DNA of 64,000 nucleotides from assembly GCA_045804965.1 (NCBI GenBank), contig JBJMMD010000025.1, positions 124,001 through 188,000 on the forward strand. Direction: 5' to 3'. Source of the DNA: CAVTUU01 sp045804965 (lineage in GTDB: Bacteria; Chloroflexota; Chloroflexia; Thermomicrobiales; UBA6265). Positions 37,368 to 45,170 of this stretch are shown piece after piece. Position numbers and translations under genes: made by a program. The notes below the pieces were generated by a model. That model saw only the letters and a list, made by a program, of their open reading frames with translations, was not told where the DNA came from and searched no databases. Position 1 is the first letter of the stretch; each line of letters begins with the position of its first letter.

Positions 37368-37766
37368 ATGACGCACGACCTAGAATCGCTGGACGAAGTC
37401 TTTCTCGAAGGACTTCGCTTCTACGCTTACCACGGGAACAACCCGGAAGAGCGGGTGCAAGGCCAGCGGTTCTTGGTCGACGTCCGCATCGCTGCCAAGC
37501 TCAGGGCCGCCGGACAAACAGACGACCTGGAGCGCACAATCAGCTATAGCGCGGTCTATCGTCGTGTTCAGGCAATCGTCGAAGGGCAACCACGGAACTT
37601 GATCGAGGCGGTCGCGGAAGAGATCGCAGGGATAATTCTTGCGGAGTTCCCGCTCGCGCAGGCTGTCGACGTCACTGTGCGTAAACCAGAGGTCGCTATT
37701 AAAGGTTCCATGCTCGACGCGGCTGGGGTGCAGATCTTTCGCAAGCGGGAGCAGACCAGCGAGTGA
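37368..37766 (+). CDS. folB: Dihydroneopterin aldolase
   Basis: A 132-residue FolB-type protein. LEGLRFYAYHGNNPEERVQG carries the substrate-binding region, and NLIEAVAEEIAGIIL and VTVRKPEVAI follow the family pattern. It converts dihydroneopterin to hydroxymethyl-dihydropterin and glycolaldehyde. It starts 12 bases after the livK stop; a TTG at 37362 is an alternative start. Its stop overlaps the folE GTG. Confidence 0.92.
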   Translation: MTHDLESLDEVFLEGLRFYAYHGNNPEERVQGQRFLVDVRIAAKLRAAGQTDDLERTISYSAVYRRVQAIVEGQPRNLIEAVAEEIAGIILAEFPLAQAVDVTVRKPEVAIKGSMLDAAGVQIFRKREQTSE

Positions 37767-38371
37767 CAGATGCAGAGAGAGCAGAGGCGATCGTGCCGAT
37801 CGATTCGTTCGACCTTCTGCGGATTGAGCGGGCGGTGCGTGAGATATTGCTCGCGCTAGGCGAGGATCCGGATCGAGAAGGCCTCCTGCGGACTCCGGAG
37901 CGGTTTGCTTCCGCATACGCGGAGATGTTCGCCGGGCTAAAGGAAAATCCGAAGCATCATCTCGACGTCACCTTCGACGAAGGCCACAAGGAGATGGTCG
38001 TTCTCCGTGATATCCCGTTCGCCTCAATGTGCGAACACCACTTGCTGCCGTTTACCGGCAAAGCGCATGTCGCCTATATTCCCGAAGGCCGGGTGGTTGG
38101 GCTGAGCAAGCTCGCTCGGCTCGTCGAGGGTTTTGCGCGGAGACCACAAGTCCAGGAGCGGTTGACCAGCGAAATTGCCGACGCGATCATGGAGGAGTTG
38201 CGGCCGAACGGCTGCGGTGTCGTGATCGAAGCGGTGCACACCTGCATGACCATCCGAGGGATCAAGAAGCCAGGCGCGACCATGATCACCTCGGCCGTAC
38301 GCGGCGGATTCATAAGGCGCCCGGAGACACGAGCCGAGTTCTTCGCCATCGTCCGCAACCGCGATGAGTGA
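37763..38371 (+). CDS. folE: GTP cyclohydrolase I
   Basis: A 202-residue type I enzyme that opens GTP to dihydroneopterin triphosphate. Zinc ligands are visible: C90 and H93 in MCEHH and C161 in HTCMT; the RTPERFASAYAEMFAG and GLSKLARLVEGFARRPQVQE segments are also standard. The GTG start overlaps folB by 4 bases and its end overlaps folP by 8. Length is typical. Confidence 0.95.
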   Translation: MTDAERAEAIVPIDSFDLLRIERAVREILLALGEDPDREGLLRTPERFASAYAEMFAGLKENPKHHLDVTFDEGHKEMVVLRDIPFASMCEHHLLPFTGKAHVAYIPEGRVVGLSKLARLVEGFARRPQVQERLTSEIADAIMEELRPNGCGVVIEAVHTCMTIRGIKKPGATMITSAVRGGFIRRPETRAEFFAIVRNRDE

Positions 38372-39239
38372 ACGGCATGAAACGTATCCACCCATGGTCT
38401 GGCCGGGGTACGCGATTCCTTGGGGACTGGAAACACACCTGATGGGGATCGTTAATGCCACGCCCGATTCGTTCAGCGGCGATGGCGTCGCTGGCGATGT
38501 CGCTAAGGCGGTCGAATTGGCAAAGGAAGGGGCTAAGCACGCGACGTTCGTCGACATCGGCGGGGAATCAACACGGCCCGGACACGAACCGCTGGATACC
38601 GCGGCAGAACTTGATCGCGTGCTGCCCATTTTGAGCGCAGTTCGGGCGACCGTGAGGCTTCCGATTTCTGTCGATACAAGTAAGGCGCGCGTGGCCGAGG
38701 CGGTGATTGCGTCTGGCGCAAACATGATCAACGACGTGCGCGGGTTCACCGCCGATCCGGAGATTGCTGTTGTCGTCGCTGAAGCTCACGTGCCTGCCGT
38801 GCTGATGCACGATGTCCCACCGGACAGATATGGCGATCTCGTAACGTCCGTCCTTCGCGAGCTGTCCCGTCGCCTCGATCGAGCGATCGGGGCCGGAATT
38901 GCCTGGGAGCGGCTGATTGTCGATCCCGGATTTGGTTTCGGCAAGGATTGGCGACAGAACCTGGAGATACTGCGGAGATTAGGTGAGTTTCGCGTGCTCG
39001 GTCGGCCGATCCTGGTCGGCCTCTCACGCAAGAGCACGATCGGACGGGTGCTGGGACTTCCCGCGAGCGACCGCCTGGAAGGGACGCTCGCCACGACAGT
39101 GCTTGCGATCGCGAATGGCGCCGATATCATTCGCGTCCACGACGTGTGGGCGAACGCGCGGGTCGTGTTGATGGCGGACGCGGTCGCCCGCGGAGCTCCG
39201 GCCGAAGCGAAGAGCTGGCCGGGTGCACCGGCGACATAA
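38364..39239 (+). CDS. folP: Dihydropteroate synthase
   Basis: A 291-residue TIM-barrel enzyme joining hydroxymethyl-dihydropterin pyrophosphate to p-aminobenzoate. Signatures are GIVNATPDSFSGDG and DIGGESTRPGH near the N-terminus, DPGFGFGKDWRQN in the middle and LVGLSRKSTIG towards the end. It is the target of sulfonamides. Part of the folB-E-P-K run. Confidence 0.95.
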   Translation: MSERHETYPPMVWPGYAIPWGLETHLMGIVNATPDSFSGDGVAGDVAKAVELAKEGAKHATFVDIGGESTRPGHEPLDTAAELDRVLPILSAVRATVRLPISVDTSKARVAEAVIASGANMINDVRGFTADPEIAVVVAEAHVPAVLMHDVPPDRYGDLVTSVLRELSRRLDRAIGAGIAWERLIVDPGFGFGKDWRQNLEILRRLGEFRVLGRPILVGLSRKSTIGRVLGLPASDRLEGTLATTVLAIANGADIIRVHDVWANARVVLMADAVARGAPAEAKSWPGAPAT

Positions 39240-39243
39240 TCGC

Positions 39244-39726
39244 ATGCCGGCATACATCGGACTGGGCTCGAATCTTGGCGGCAGAGAAGAGTATCTGCGC
39301 ACCGCGATCGAAATGATCGCCAAAACCGAACGAGTCAATCGCGCCTCGTCGATCTACGAAACCGATCCGATGGGACGCCTCGATCAACCGACATTCCTCA
39401 ACATGGTGATCGAGGTTGAAACGGACAAAACGCCGATCGACCTGGTGACTCATTTGCAGTCGGTCGAACACAGCCTCCACCGTGAACGACCTTTTCCCAA
39501 CGCGCCCCGAACCATCGATCTCGACCTGCTACTTTACGGCCAAGTCGTCGAAGACGACCCCGAAGCAACCATTCCACATCCACGAATGCACGAACGCGCA
39601 TTCGTGCTCGTGCCGTTGGCGGAAATCGTCCCCGACATCGTCGTGCCTACCCTTGGCAAAACTGCCGGCGAGCTCCTCGACGCGCTCGGCGATACCGAGG
39701 GCGTTACCTATTGGGGCGAGTTTTAG
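39244..39726 (+). CDS. folK: Hydroxymethyl-dihydropterin pyrophosphokinase
   Basis: A 160-residue HPPK. YIGLGSNLGGREEYL opens the protein and the family signature is RPFPNAPRTIDLDLLLYG, followed by PHPRMHERAFVLVPLAE. It activates the pterin for FolP. The ATG at 39244, 4 bases after the folP stop, is preferred over the upstream frame that overlaps folP. It ends the folate run; no terminator hairpin was recognised in 39727-39989. Confidence 0.95.
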   Translation: MPAYIGLGSNLGGREEYLRTAIEMIAKTERVNRASSIYETDPMGRLDQPTFLNMVIEVETDKTPIDLVTHLQSVEHSLHRERPFPNAPRTIDLDLLLYGQVVEDDPEATIPHPRMHERAFVLVPLAEIVPDIVVPTLGKTAGELLDALGDTEGVTYWGEF

Positions 39727-39989
39727 TTAACGATTGTCTTAGACATGACGGCAATCATGGACTCACTGAGGTACGTGCGCCGACTGGGAAAAAGGCCCAA
39801 AGAGCACCCCGCCGCCTACCGGAGGTTGACATAAGCCGACTGCTAGCTTGGAACCATGCCGGACTCGTAGGGGCTTGTGGCGCACGCCCGCATGGTGACC
39901 ACGGCAACACCACGGCAACAGGTGGCCGCCAGCGTGCTCAGTTTCGACGGAAATTCCGTATGCGATCCTTGGAAAAGTTTTCGGGTTTG

Positions 39990-40736
39990 CTAAAGCATCA
40001 CTTCGCCGCCGTTCGGGCTCAGCACTTGCCCGACGTAGAAAGCGCTTTCGTCGCTGGCGAGAAAAACAGCAGTCGGCGCAACATCTTCGACACGGCCCAG
40101 GCGGCCGATGGGAAGGTGGTCCGCGAGACGCGCGTCCTCTTCCGGGGTGGAAGACAAGATGCCGGTTGCGATTGCGCCTGGAGCAATGCAGTTCACGCGG
40201 ACGCCGTCGCGGATGACTTCTCGCGCCAACGAGCGCGTAAACCCGAGGATGCCGGCCTTGGCCGCCGCGTAATGCGCCAAGTTTTCGGCGCCGATATACG
40301 CGAGTTGCGACGAGATGGTGATGATGGTGCCGGAACCGCGCGCGATCATGCTCGGCAAGACCTCGTGCACGCTCAAGAAGGTGCCCCGTAGGTGAACGGC
40401 GATCATGCGGTCAAAGGCTCCGACGCTCATTTCCGCGACGGAGCTCAGTTCTGCATAACCGGCATTGGCGACGAGGATGTCGATCGGACCGATAAGCGAA
40501 ACCGCTCGCGCGACCGACTCGCGTACATCGCTTTCGTTCGCGGCATCGGCCGGGAGAAGTGTGCCTGCGCCCGTGCGGCGCACCAACTCGTCGGTTAGCG
40601 CGTCGGGTGCCGCTTCGGAGGGCAGATACGTCCCCGCGACCATCGCGCCTTCATCCGCGAAGGCGAGCGCGATCGCGCGGCCAATCCCCTTACTTGCCCC
40701 GGTGATGAACGCGACCTTGCCGTCGACCTTTCTCAT
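39990..40736 (-). CDS. SDR family oxidoreductase
   Basis: A 248-residue classical short-chain dehydrogenase. Cofactor motif TGASKGIG at 12-19, NAG at 91-93, and the catalytic triad S142 or S143, Y156 and K160 (YAAAK). The C-terminus ends in the SDR-typical VGQVLSPNGGEV. FabG-like, but the substrate is unknown. The ATG is preceded by AGGCAGGA. It lies convergent to folK. Confidence 0.88.
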   Translation of the reverse strand: MRKVDGKVAFITGASKGIGRAIALAFADEGAMVAGTYLPSEAAPDALTDELVRRTGAGTLLPADAANESDVRESVARAVSLIGPIDILVANAGYAELSSVAEMSVGAFDRMIAVHLRGTFLSVHEVLPSMIARGSGTIITISSQLAYIGAENLAHYAAAKAGILGFTRSLAREVIRDGVRVNCIAPGAIATGILSSTPEEDARLADHLPIGRLGRVEDVAPTAVFLASDESAFYVGQVLSPNGGEVML

Positions 40737-40831
40737 CAGTCCTGCCTTGCACTGTCGATCCGCCTTGTCGACGAGCGCATTCCGCGATGAACGCCAGAAA
40801 GGACCTCGGCTTACCCGCAGGCTGGCAACCG

Positions 40832-42352
40832 CTACGGAAATGTCACGTCGAGATCAAGCGGCCACATCGGTCGCCGCAATTTCATGAAGGGCAGGCGACT
40901 CAAGTCCGCGCCCGTGATTCCCGGCCCTTCGACGAGAATGACCTGATCCGCGATTGGTTCGAACGCGGCGCGGAAATGCCCCTTACCTTTGAGACCGATC
41001 ACGTTGAGCCGCGTTGGCTCGATCCCGTTACTCCGGAACACGTTCAAGTCGATCGGAGTCTCGGCGCGACTAGTGACGAGCACGTCGACTCCCCTGCCTG
41101 GCGAGGCCGGAGCACATCGAAGCACAACTGAGGGACCGAGGTTGACTTGGACGCTCGCCATCATGGGGCCCTCGTTGACGTAATGTCCGTCAGTAATGCG
41201 CTGAACAATCGCCGTTGCGATCAAGGGCTTTCCGTGGAGCCGGTCGGTCTTGCCGCCCAGCCGAATATCGATCGTCGCGCCGACGCCGGCAGAGATTGCT
41301 TGTTGCACCGTTTCTGGATCGCAGATGAGCGCCACTGCCGCTCCTGAAATCCCCTTGTCGATCAAGAACCGGACGATTTCGGCGCTGTCGCCTGGTCCCC
41401 CGGTCCAGGGATTGTCACCAATATCGACGAGAACGATCGGTTTGCTTCGGGGTTCCGCATCGAGGATCGCTCGCGTCGCTTCTTCAAACGTGCTGACCCC
41501 GCCGAGAAAGAGGTCCTTCGTCTCCCACGCGTGCTTGGCCAAGTCACTCGCGAGTCGTTCGGCGAGGGCAGGATCGTCATCAGTGGTGACGAGGACGCTG
41601 AAACCAGTGTCCGGACCGTCCGACGGCGGAAACCCGCCGGCGACGGTGACGTTCAGGACCCGTGGATCGCGCTCCATCGCATGGGCACGCGCGATCAGCG
41701 AGCGCATCGGTTCGCGATCGGTCGGCATATTTTGCGACGTTGGAAGCATCGGCGGTTTGACCAGGCAGGGTGTTGGATTGACTTCATTTCGGATGAGGCG
41801 GGCGAGTAACTCGCACGCTTCTTCCGCTCGTTCAGCCATGTCGACGTGGGGATAAGTGTCATAGCCGATCAGCAAGTCGGCCGCGTCGACCATGCGCCGC
41901 GAGATATTCGCATGCAGATCGAGCGTGGAAACGACCGGAACTTCCTTCCCAATCACCTGTCTCACTGCTTCCAAGATCAAGGCGTCGCCGTCGTCATCGA
42001 GCTCGGTAACCATCGACCCATGAAGCGCGAGCAGTACACCACCCAGACCACCATGAACAAGCATGTGCTTGAGGCCTGAGATCAAGTTGTCCCTCAGGAA
42101 CTCGATTGCAGTCATAGTAACCATCCCAGAAGGTGTGGCCCAGACGGAAATGACCGGCATGAGATCGAGCACGTTGCGCTCGGCTCCAGGGATGAAGCCG
42201 CCGAACGCGGAGTTCGTCCCAACTTCCGCCTCCAGGATGGCATCGCCGAATCGAAGACTGGACGCTTCAAACGCAGCAAGATCGGTCGGGACTGAGCTAA
42301 ACACGTTCGTTTCATGCGAGATTTGCGCGGCGGCGACGCGGGGCCGTCTCAT
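40832..42352 (-). CDS. M81 family metallopeptidase (MlrC-like)
   Basis: A 506-residue protein of the MlrC (microcystin-degradation) family. Visible family features are AAQISHETNVFSSVPT at the N-terminus, LHGSMVTELDDDGDALIL, STLDLHANISRRMVDAAD, GYDTYPHVDMAERAEEA and DIGDNPWTGGPGDSAEIV. Zinc-binding residues lie in these His/Asp motifs. Many family members sit in amide or secondary-metabolite catabolic clusters. Its ATG overlaps the stop of the BKACE gene by 4 bases, so the pair forms one unit. Confidence 0.88.
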   Translation of the reverse strand: MRRPRVAAAQISHETNVFSSVPTDLAAFEASSLRFGDAILEAEVGTNSAFGGFIPGAERNVLDLMPVISVWATPSGMVTMTAIEFLRDNLISGLKHMLVHGGLGGVLLALHGSMVTELDDDGDALILEAVRQVIGKEVPVVSTLDLHANISRRMVDAADLLIGYDTYPHVDMAERAEEACELLARLIRNEVNPTPCLVKPPMLPTSQNMPTDREPMRSLIARAHAMERDPRVLNVTVAGGFPPSDGPDTGFSVLVTTDDDPALAERLASDLAKHAWETKDLFLGGVSTFEEATRAILDAEPRSKPIVLVDIGDNPWTGGPGDSAEIVRFLIDKGISGAAVALICDPETVQQAISAGVGATIDIRLGGKTDRLHGKPLIATAIVQRITDGHYVNEGPMMASVQVNLGPSVVLRCAPASPGRGVDVLVTSRAETPIDLNVFRSNGIEPTRLNVIGLKGKGHFRAAFEPIADQVILVEGPGITGADLSRLPFMKLRRPMWPLDLDVTFP

Positions 42353-43203
42353 GCGGTCTGGCGCGGTTTGAGCCCAAGGATCTCGCGAGCTTCCGCCGGT
42401 GGTGCCACCGGCCGGCCGAGCTCTCCGGCAAGCCGGACGAGACGCTCGACAAGCTGAGCGTTACTCGCGGCGAGCACGCCCTTCGCGTAGTAGATGTTGT
42501 CTTCGAGCCCGGTGCGGACATGACCGCCCATCGCTATCGCCGCTATCCCGAGCGGCAACTGGGCGCGGCCAATGCCACAGATTGACCACTGCGAAGCGGA
42601 CGGAATCATGTCGATCAGGTGGATTAATTGTTTGACAGAACCCGGCGAACCGCCGCGCACGCCAAGCACGAATTGAAACCAGAACGGTGGTTTCAACTTG
42701 CCGTCGTCGATCAACCGCAGCGCGTTCTGGACATGTCCCGGCTCGAAGCACTCGATCTCCGGCAAGACGCCGTTTCGCTCCATGCGTCCGGCAAGCTCTT
42801 CTAAGAAGAGAGGTGAATTGACGAACACGCGCTGACCGAAATTCAATGATCCGCAATCGAACGAGGCGATCTCCGGCCCGAGATCGACCGGCGCCATTCG
42901 CTCCTCATCGGTCGTTTGGCCCGCGCCACCTCCGGTGCTCATATTCACGATGAGATCGCTGCCGGCCGCGGCAATCAGCTCGCGTACTCTGGCGTACCGG
43001 GCCGGCTCACACGTCACCTTGCCTGCGTCGTCGCGCACATGAATGTGCACGATCGCCGCGCCTGCCCGCCAACATTCGAGAGCCGATTGCGCGATCTCTT
43101 GCTCGGTGACGGGCAGCGCGGGATTCTGTTCCTTAGTCGTCCAGGAACCGACCAACGCCGCGGAAATGATCAATCGTTCGCCTGTTGAGAGAGCGTCCGA
43201 CAT
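42349..43203 (-). CDS. BKACE-family (3-keto-5-aminohexanoate cleavage-like) enzyme
   Basis: A 284-residue zinc-dependent Claisen-type lyase (DUF849/BKACE). Metal-site residues are seen in IVHIHVRDDAG (HIH at 53-55) and near the C-terminus GGHVRTGLEDN; STGGGAGQT forms the beta-keto acid binding region. The family condenses a beta-keto acid with acetyl-CoA. The exact beta-keto acid cannot be assigned. The ATG at 43203 has GGAG about nine bases upstream. Confidence 0.88.
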   Translation of the reverse strand: MSDALSTGERLIISAALVGSWTTKEQNPALPVTEQEIAQSALECWRAGAAIVHIHVRDDAGKVTCEPARYARVRELIAAAGSDLIVNMSTGGGAGQTTDEERMAPVDLGPEIASFDCGSLNFGQRVFVNSPLFLEELAGRMERNGVLPEIECFEPGHVQNALRLIDDGKLKPPFWFQFVLGVRGGSPGSVKQLIHLIDMIPSASQWSICGIGRAQLPLGIAAIAMGGHVRTGLEDNIYYAKGVLAASNAQLVERLVRLAGELGRPVAPPAEAREILGLKPRQTA

Positions 43204-43716
43204 CGACTTCCTACTCCAGACCGCGTTGCTTGAGGCTCCTGCTGCACTCTGCGGCAGCATAATGAAGCAGGAGCATTTCCCTCACAAGGATTGTCGGATC
43301 GCTTCACTCATGAGCGAAGCAGCCCGAAAGCAGGGTGATGATACAGGGAGATCAATTGCTTGCAGACCTAGGCACATTAGGGTAGCAAGCCACGCGAGCG
43401 TTCACCTACCGAAACATCTTGGCAGATACTGCAGGTGTTGGTTAATGCGCAGATCCAGGAATAGTTGAAATCACGCATGGCATCGCGAGCCGGTGATAAG
43501 ACGATGAGTCCGTACCGGATTCATTGACCGGACATTGAGAATCGATCTTTTTGGGATGATCTAGGTTAGGAGGTCAACCGGGAAGGAAGCTCCGCTGAGT
43601 CGCGGGTCATCAGCGCGTTGCCCGGGTTCGGCCCGTTGGAAGGCGAATAAGCGTCGTCGATACATGTGTTGCGCACCGCGTCGTGATGCGACGCGATTTC
43701 GAAAAGGAGAACGTTG
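43204..43716. other. Gene-free spacer
   Basis: No ORF with coding signals. It would hold the promoters of the minus-strand BKACE gene and of the small ORF at 43717. A hammerhead-like GATGAGTCC string near 43503 lacks the remaining core and is not called. Confidence 0.4.
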
Positions 43717-43926
43717 ATGCCCGGATATGGTTGCTCTGTTGTTTATGCAATGGCTCGCGAAATGTATGGCGTAAATGAAGCCAATCGACAGATGACATGC
43801 TTCTATGGTTTAGATGCGGACAATGCCGACCAATTCAAGGACGCAAAGGACCAAGAGCGTCGGATTGAAACGATCGGCCGCCGTATTACTGAGTTCGTTT
43901 CAAGCTCCCTAGCAGCGCTGCTATAG
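43717..43926 (+). CDS. Small hypothetical protein
   Basis: A 69-residue protein with AAGGAG about 7 bases before its ATG, supporting real translation. Sequence is not recognised; it contains two Cys (one near residue 6 and one near 28) and a charged helix DQFKDAKDQERRIETIGRRI. It has no signal peptide. Isolated between the BKACE unit and the NTF2-like gene. Confidence 0.5.
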   Translation: MPGYGCSVVYAMAREMYGVNEANRQMTCFYGLDADNADQFKDAKDQERRIETIGRRITEFVSSSLAALL

Positions 43927-44067
43927 CATTGCGGCGCGGCGTATCCAAATGCTCTGCCGGCGATCAGAAGCGAACGGTTTCCGGGGATTGACATACCTTC
44001 GCTACCGTATCCCGAAGCTCGACGGGAGGAAAACGCCTCGCCCGGTCGTCGCGATGGGCCGAGTCGT

Positions 44068-44691
44068 CTACGATGGGGTCGGCGTGCCCTCGCCCTTAAC
44101 GGCAATGATCTCGTCCACGAGCCAGCGGTCGTCTATCTTGACCAAGGCCACCACTAGCGGGAGGATTTTGGCGCCGGACGGGCTTGCCAGCGTGAGATCG
44201 ATCCCAATCCGGCCGTTGGGGAGCGTTCGCGCGTTAGCGATCTCGGCGATGGCCAACCGGTCCTCGCCTTCCCGCGGCCCAATCGTGCATTTCTGGCAGC
44301 CACGCACGGCATTGACGAACGGCGCCAGTTCCATGGCGAGCGGGTCCACCGGGGTGCCCTCGACGAACGATCGCCGGAGATAATCGTCGCTAACCAGTGT
44401 AACGAGTGACCAATAGTCCCCGGCGTTGAAGCAGGCGATCACCGCGTGCGCGGTCGCGGTCACCGCCGCCGTGGTGGCGGCGTCGGCTGGCGTGCCGGTC
44501 GAAGGAATCTCGGGCGTCGCGGCAGCCGGCATATTCGCGGCCACCGGGGTCGCGAAGAGCACCACGAGCGAGCGCTGGGGAACGGTCTGGCACTCGGCGG
44601 CGTCGGGAAGCACGGGGGCAGCGGCGACGAGGCGCCCGCGCAGGACAAGCACAAGGGGCAAGGCAGCGAGAATAGCGAGAACGGCGCGCAT
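44068..44691 (-). CDS. Secreted NTF2-like protein, second copy
   Basis: A 207-residue exported protein: signal peptide (RAVLAILAALPLVLVLRG), an Ala/Thr/Pro linker, then an NTF2-like domain (VIACFNAGDYWSLVTLVSDD) and a final strand DDRWLVDEIIAVKG. The ATG at 44691 has AGGAGGA 4 bases upstream. Same architecture and same length as the protein at 29086-29709, including the IAC-NAGD helix motif and a CTI or ECT Cys element, so a paralogue. Confidence 0.7.
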   Translation of the reverse strand: MRAVLAILAALPLVLVLRGRLVAAAPVLPDAAECQTVPQRSLVVLFATPVAANMPAAATPEIPSTGTPADAATTAAVTATAHAVIACFNAGDYWSLVTLVSDDYLRRSFVEGTPVDPLAMELAPFVNAVRGCQKCTIGPREGEDRLAIAEIANARTLPNGRIGIDLTLASPSGAKILPLVVALVKIDDRWLVDEIIAVKGEGTPTPS

Positions 44692-45170
44692 GCGAACTCC
44701 TCCTGGAGACGTGCGAAGTGGGTGGGAGCGCTTCTCAACCCGCGGCGAAAAGTCTGCATACGCTACCGGGGACTCCGCAAGTATGCAAGCGGCATAAGAG
44801 ACGAGGTCTCGGCCGCACAATAGCGGCCCTTTGTGTCACGCCATAGTCGATGACGAACGCGGGGGGCAATGGATTTGGATGTGCAGCGATCGGATGTCGC
44901 CCGCGCTCCGAAGGAAGGCCCGACTTCTCCGACGCATGCAGTCATCGGCTCGGTCCGTCACATGAGGTACCGCGCCTTGCATTATGGCGGTGCTCGGACT
45001 CCACGTTGAAGGAATTCTCGCGCCCACCAACGACGTCTATGACTCACGCCGGGAGCCTCGGATTGCCGCAAATACGTCGTTTTGTTCGTAATTGTCAGCC
45101 CGCGAACTGCGAATAGTTGCCTTTGTCGGTTGCGGGGCTCTTGCTCTTGTCCCATCGCCCTGACAGCAAT
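44692..45170. other. Gene-free spacer
   Basis: About 480 bases with no convincing ORF on either strand and no clear terminator. Nothing further is seen. Confidence 0.35.

Noticed and set aside
43500..43540. Hammerhead ribozyme-like GATGAGTCC string
   Set aside because: The GAAA core and cleavage-site GUC are missing and no three-stem fold forms.
43600..43660. tRNA-like T-loop near 43618
   Set aside because: The GGTTCGGCCC string lacks the conserved A and no acceptor or anticodon arms can be drawn.
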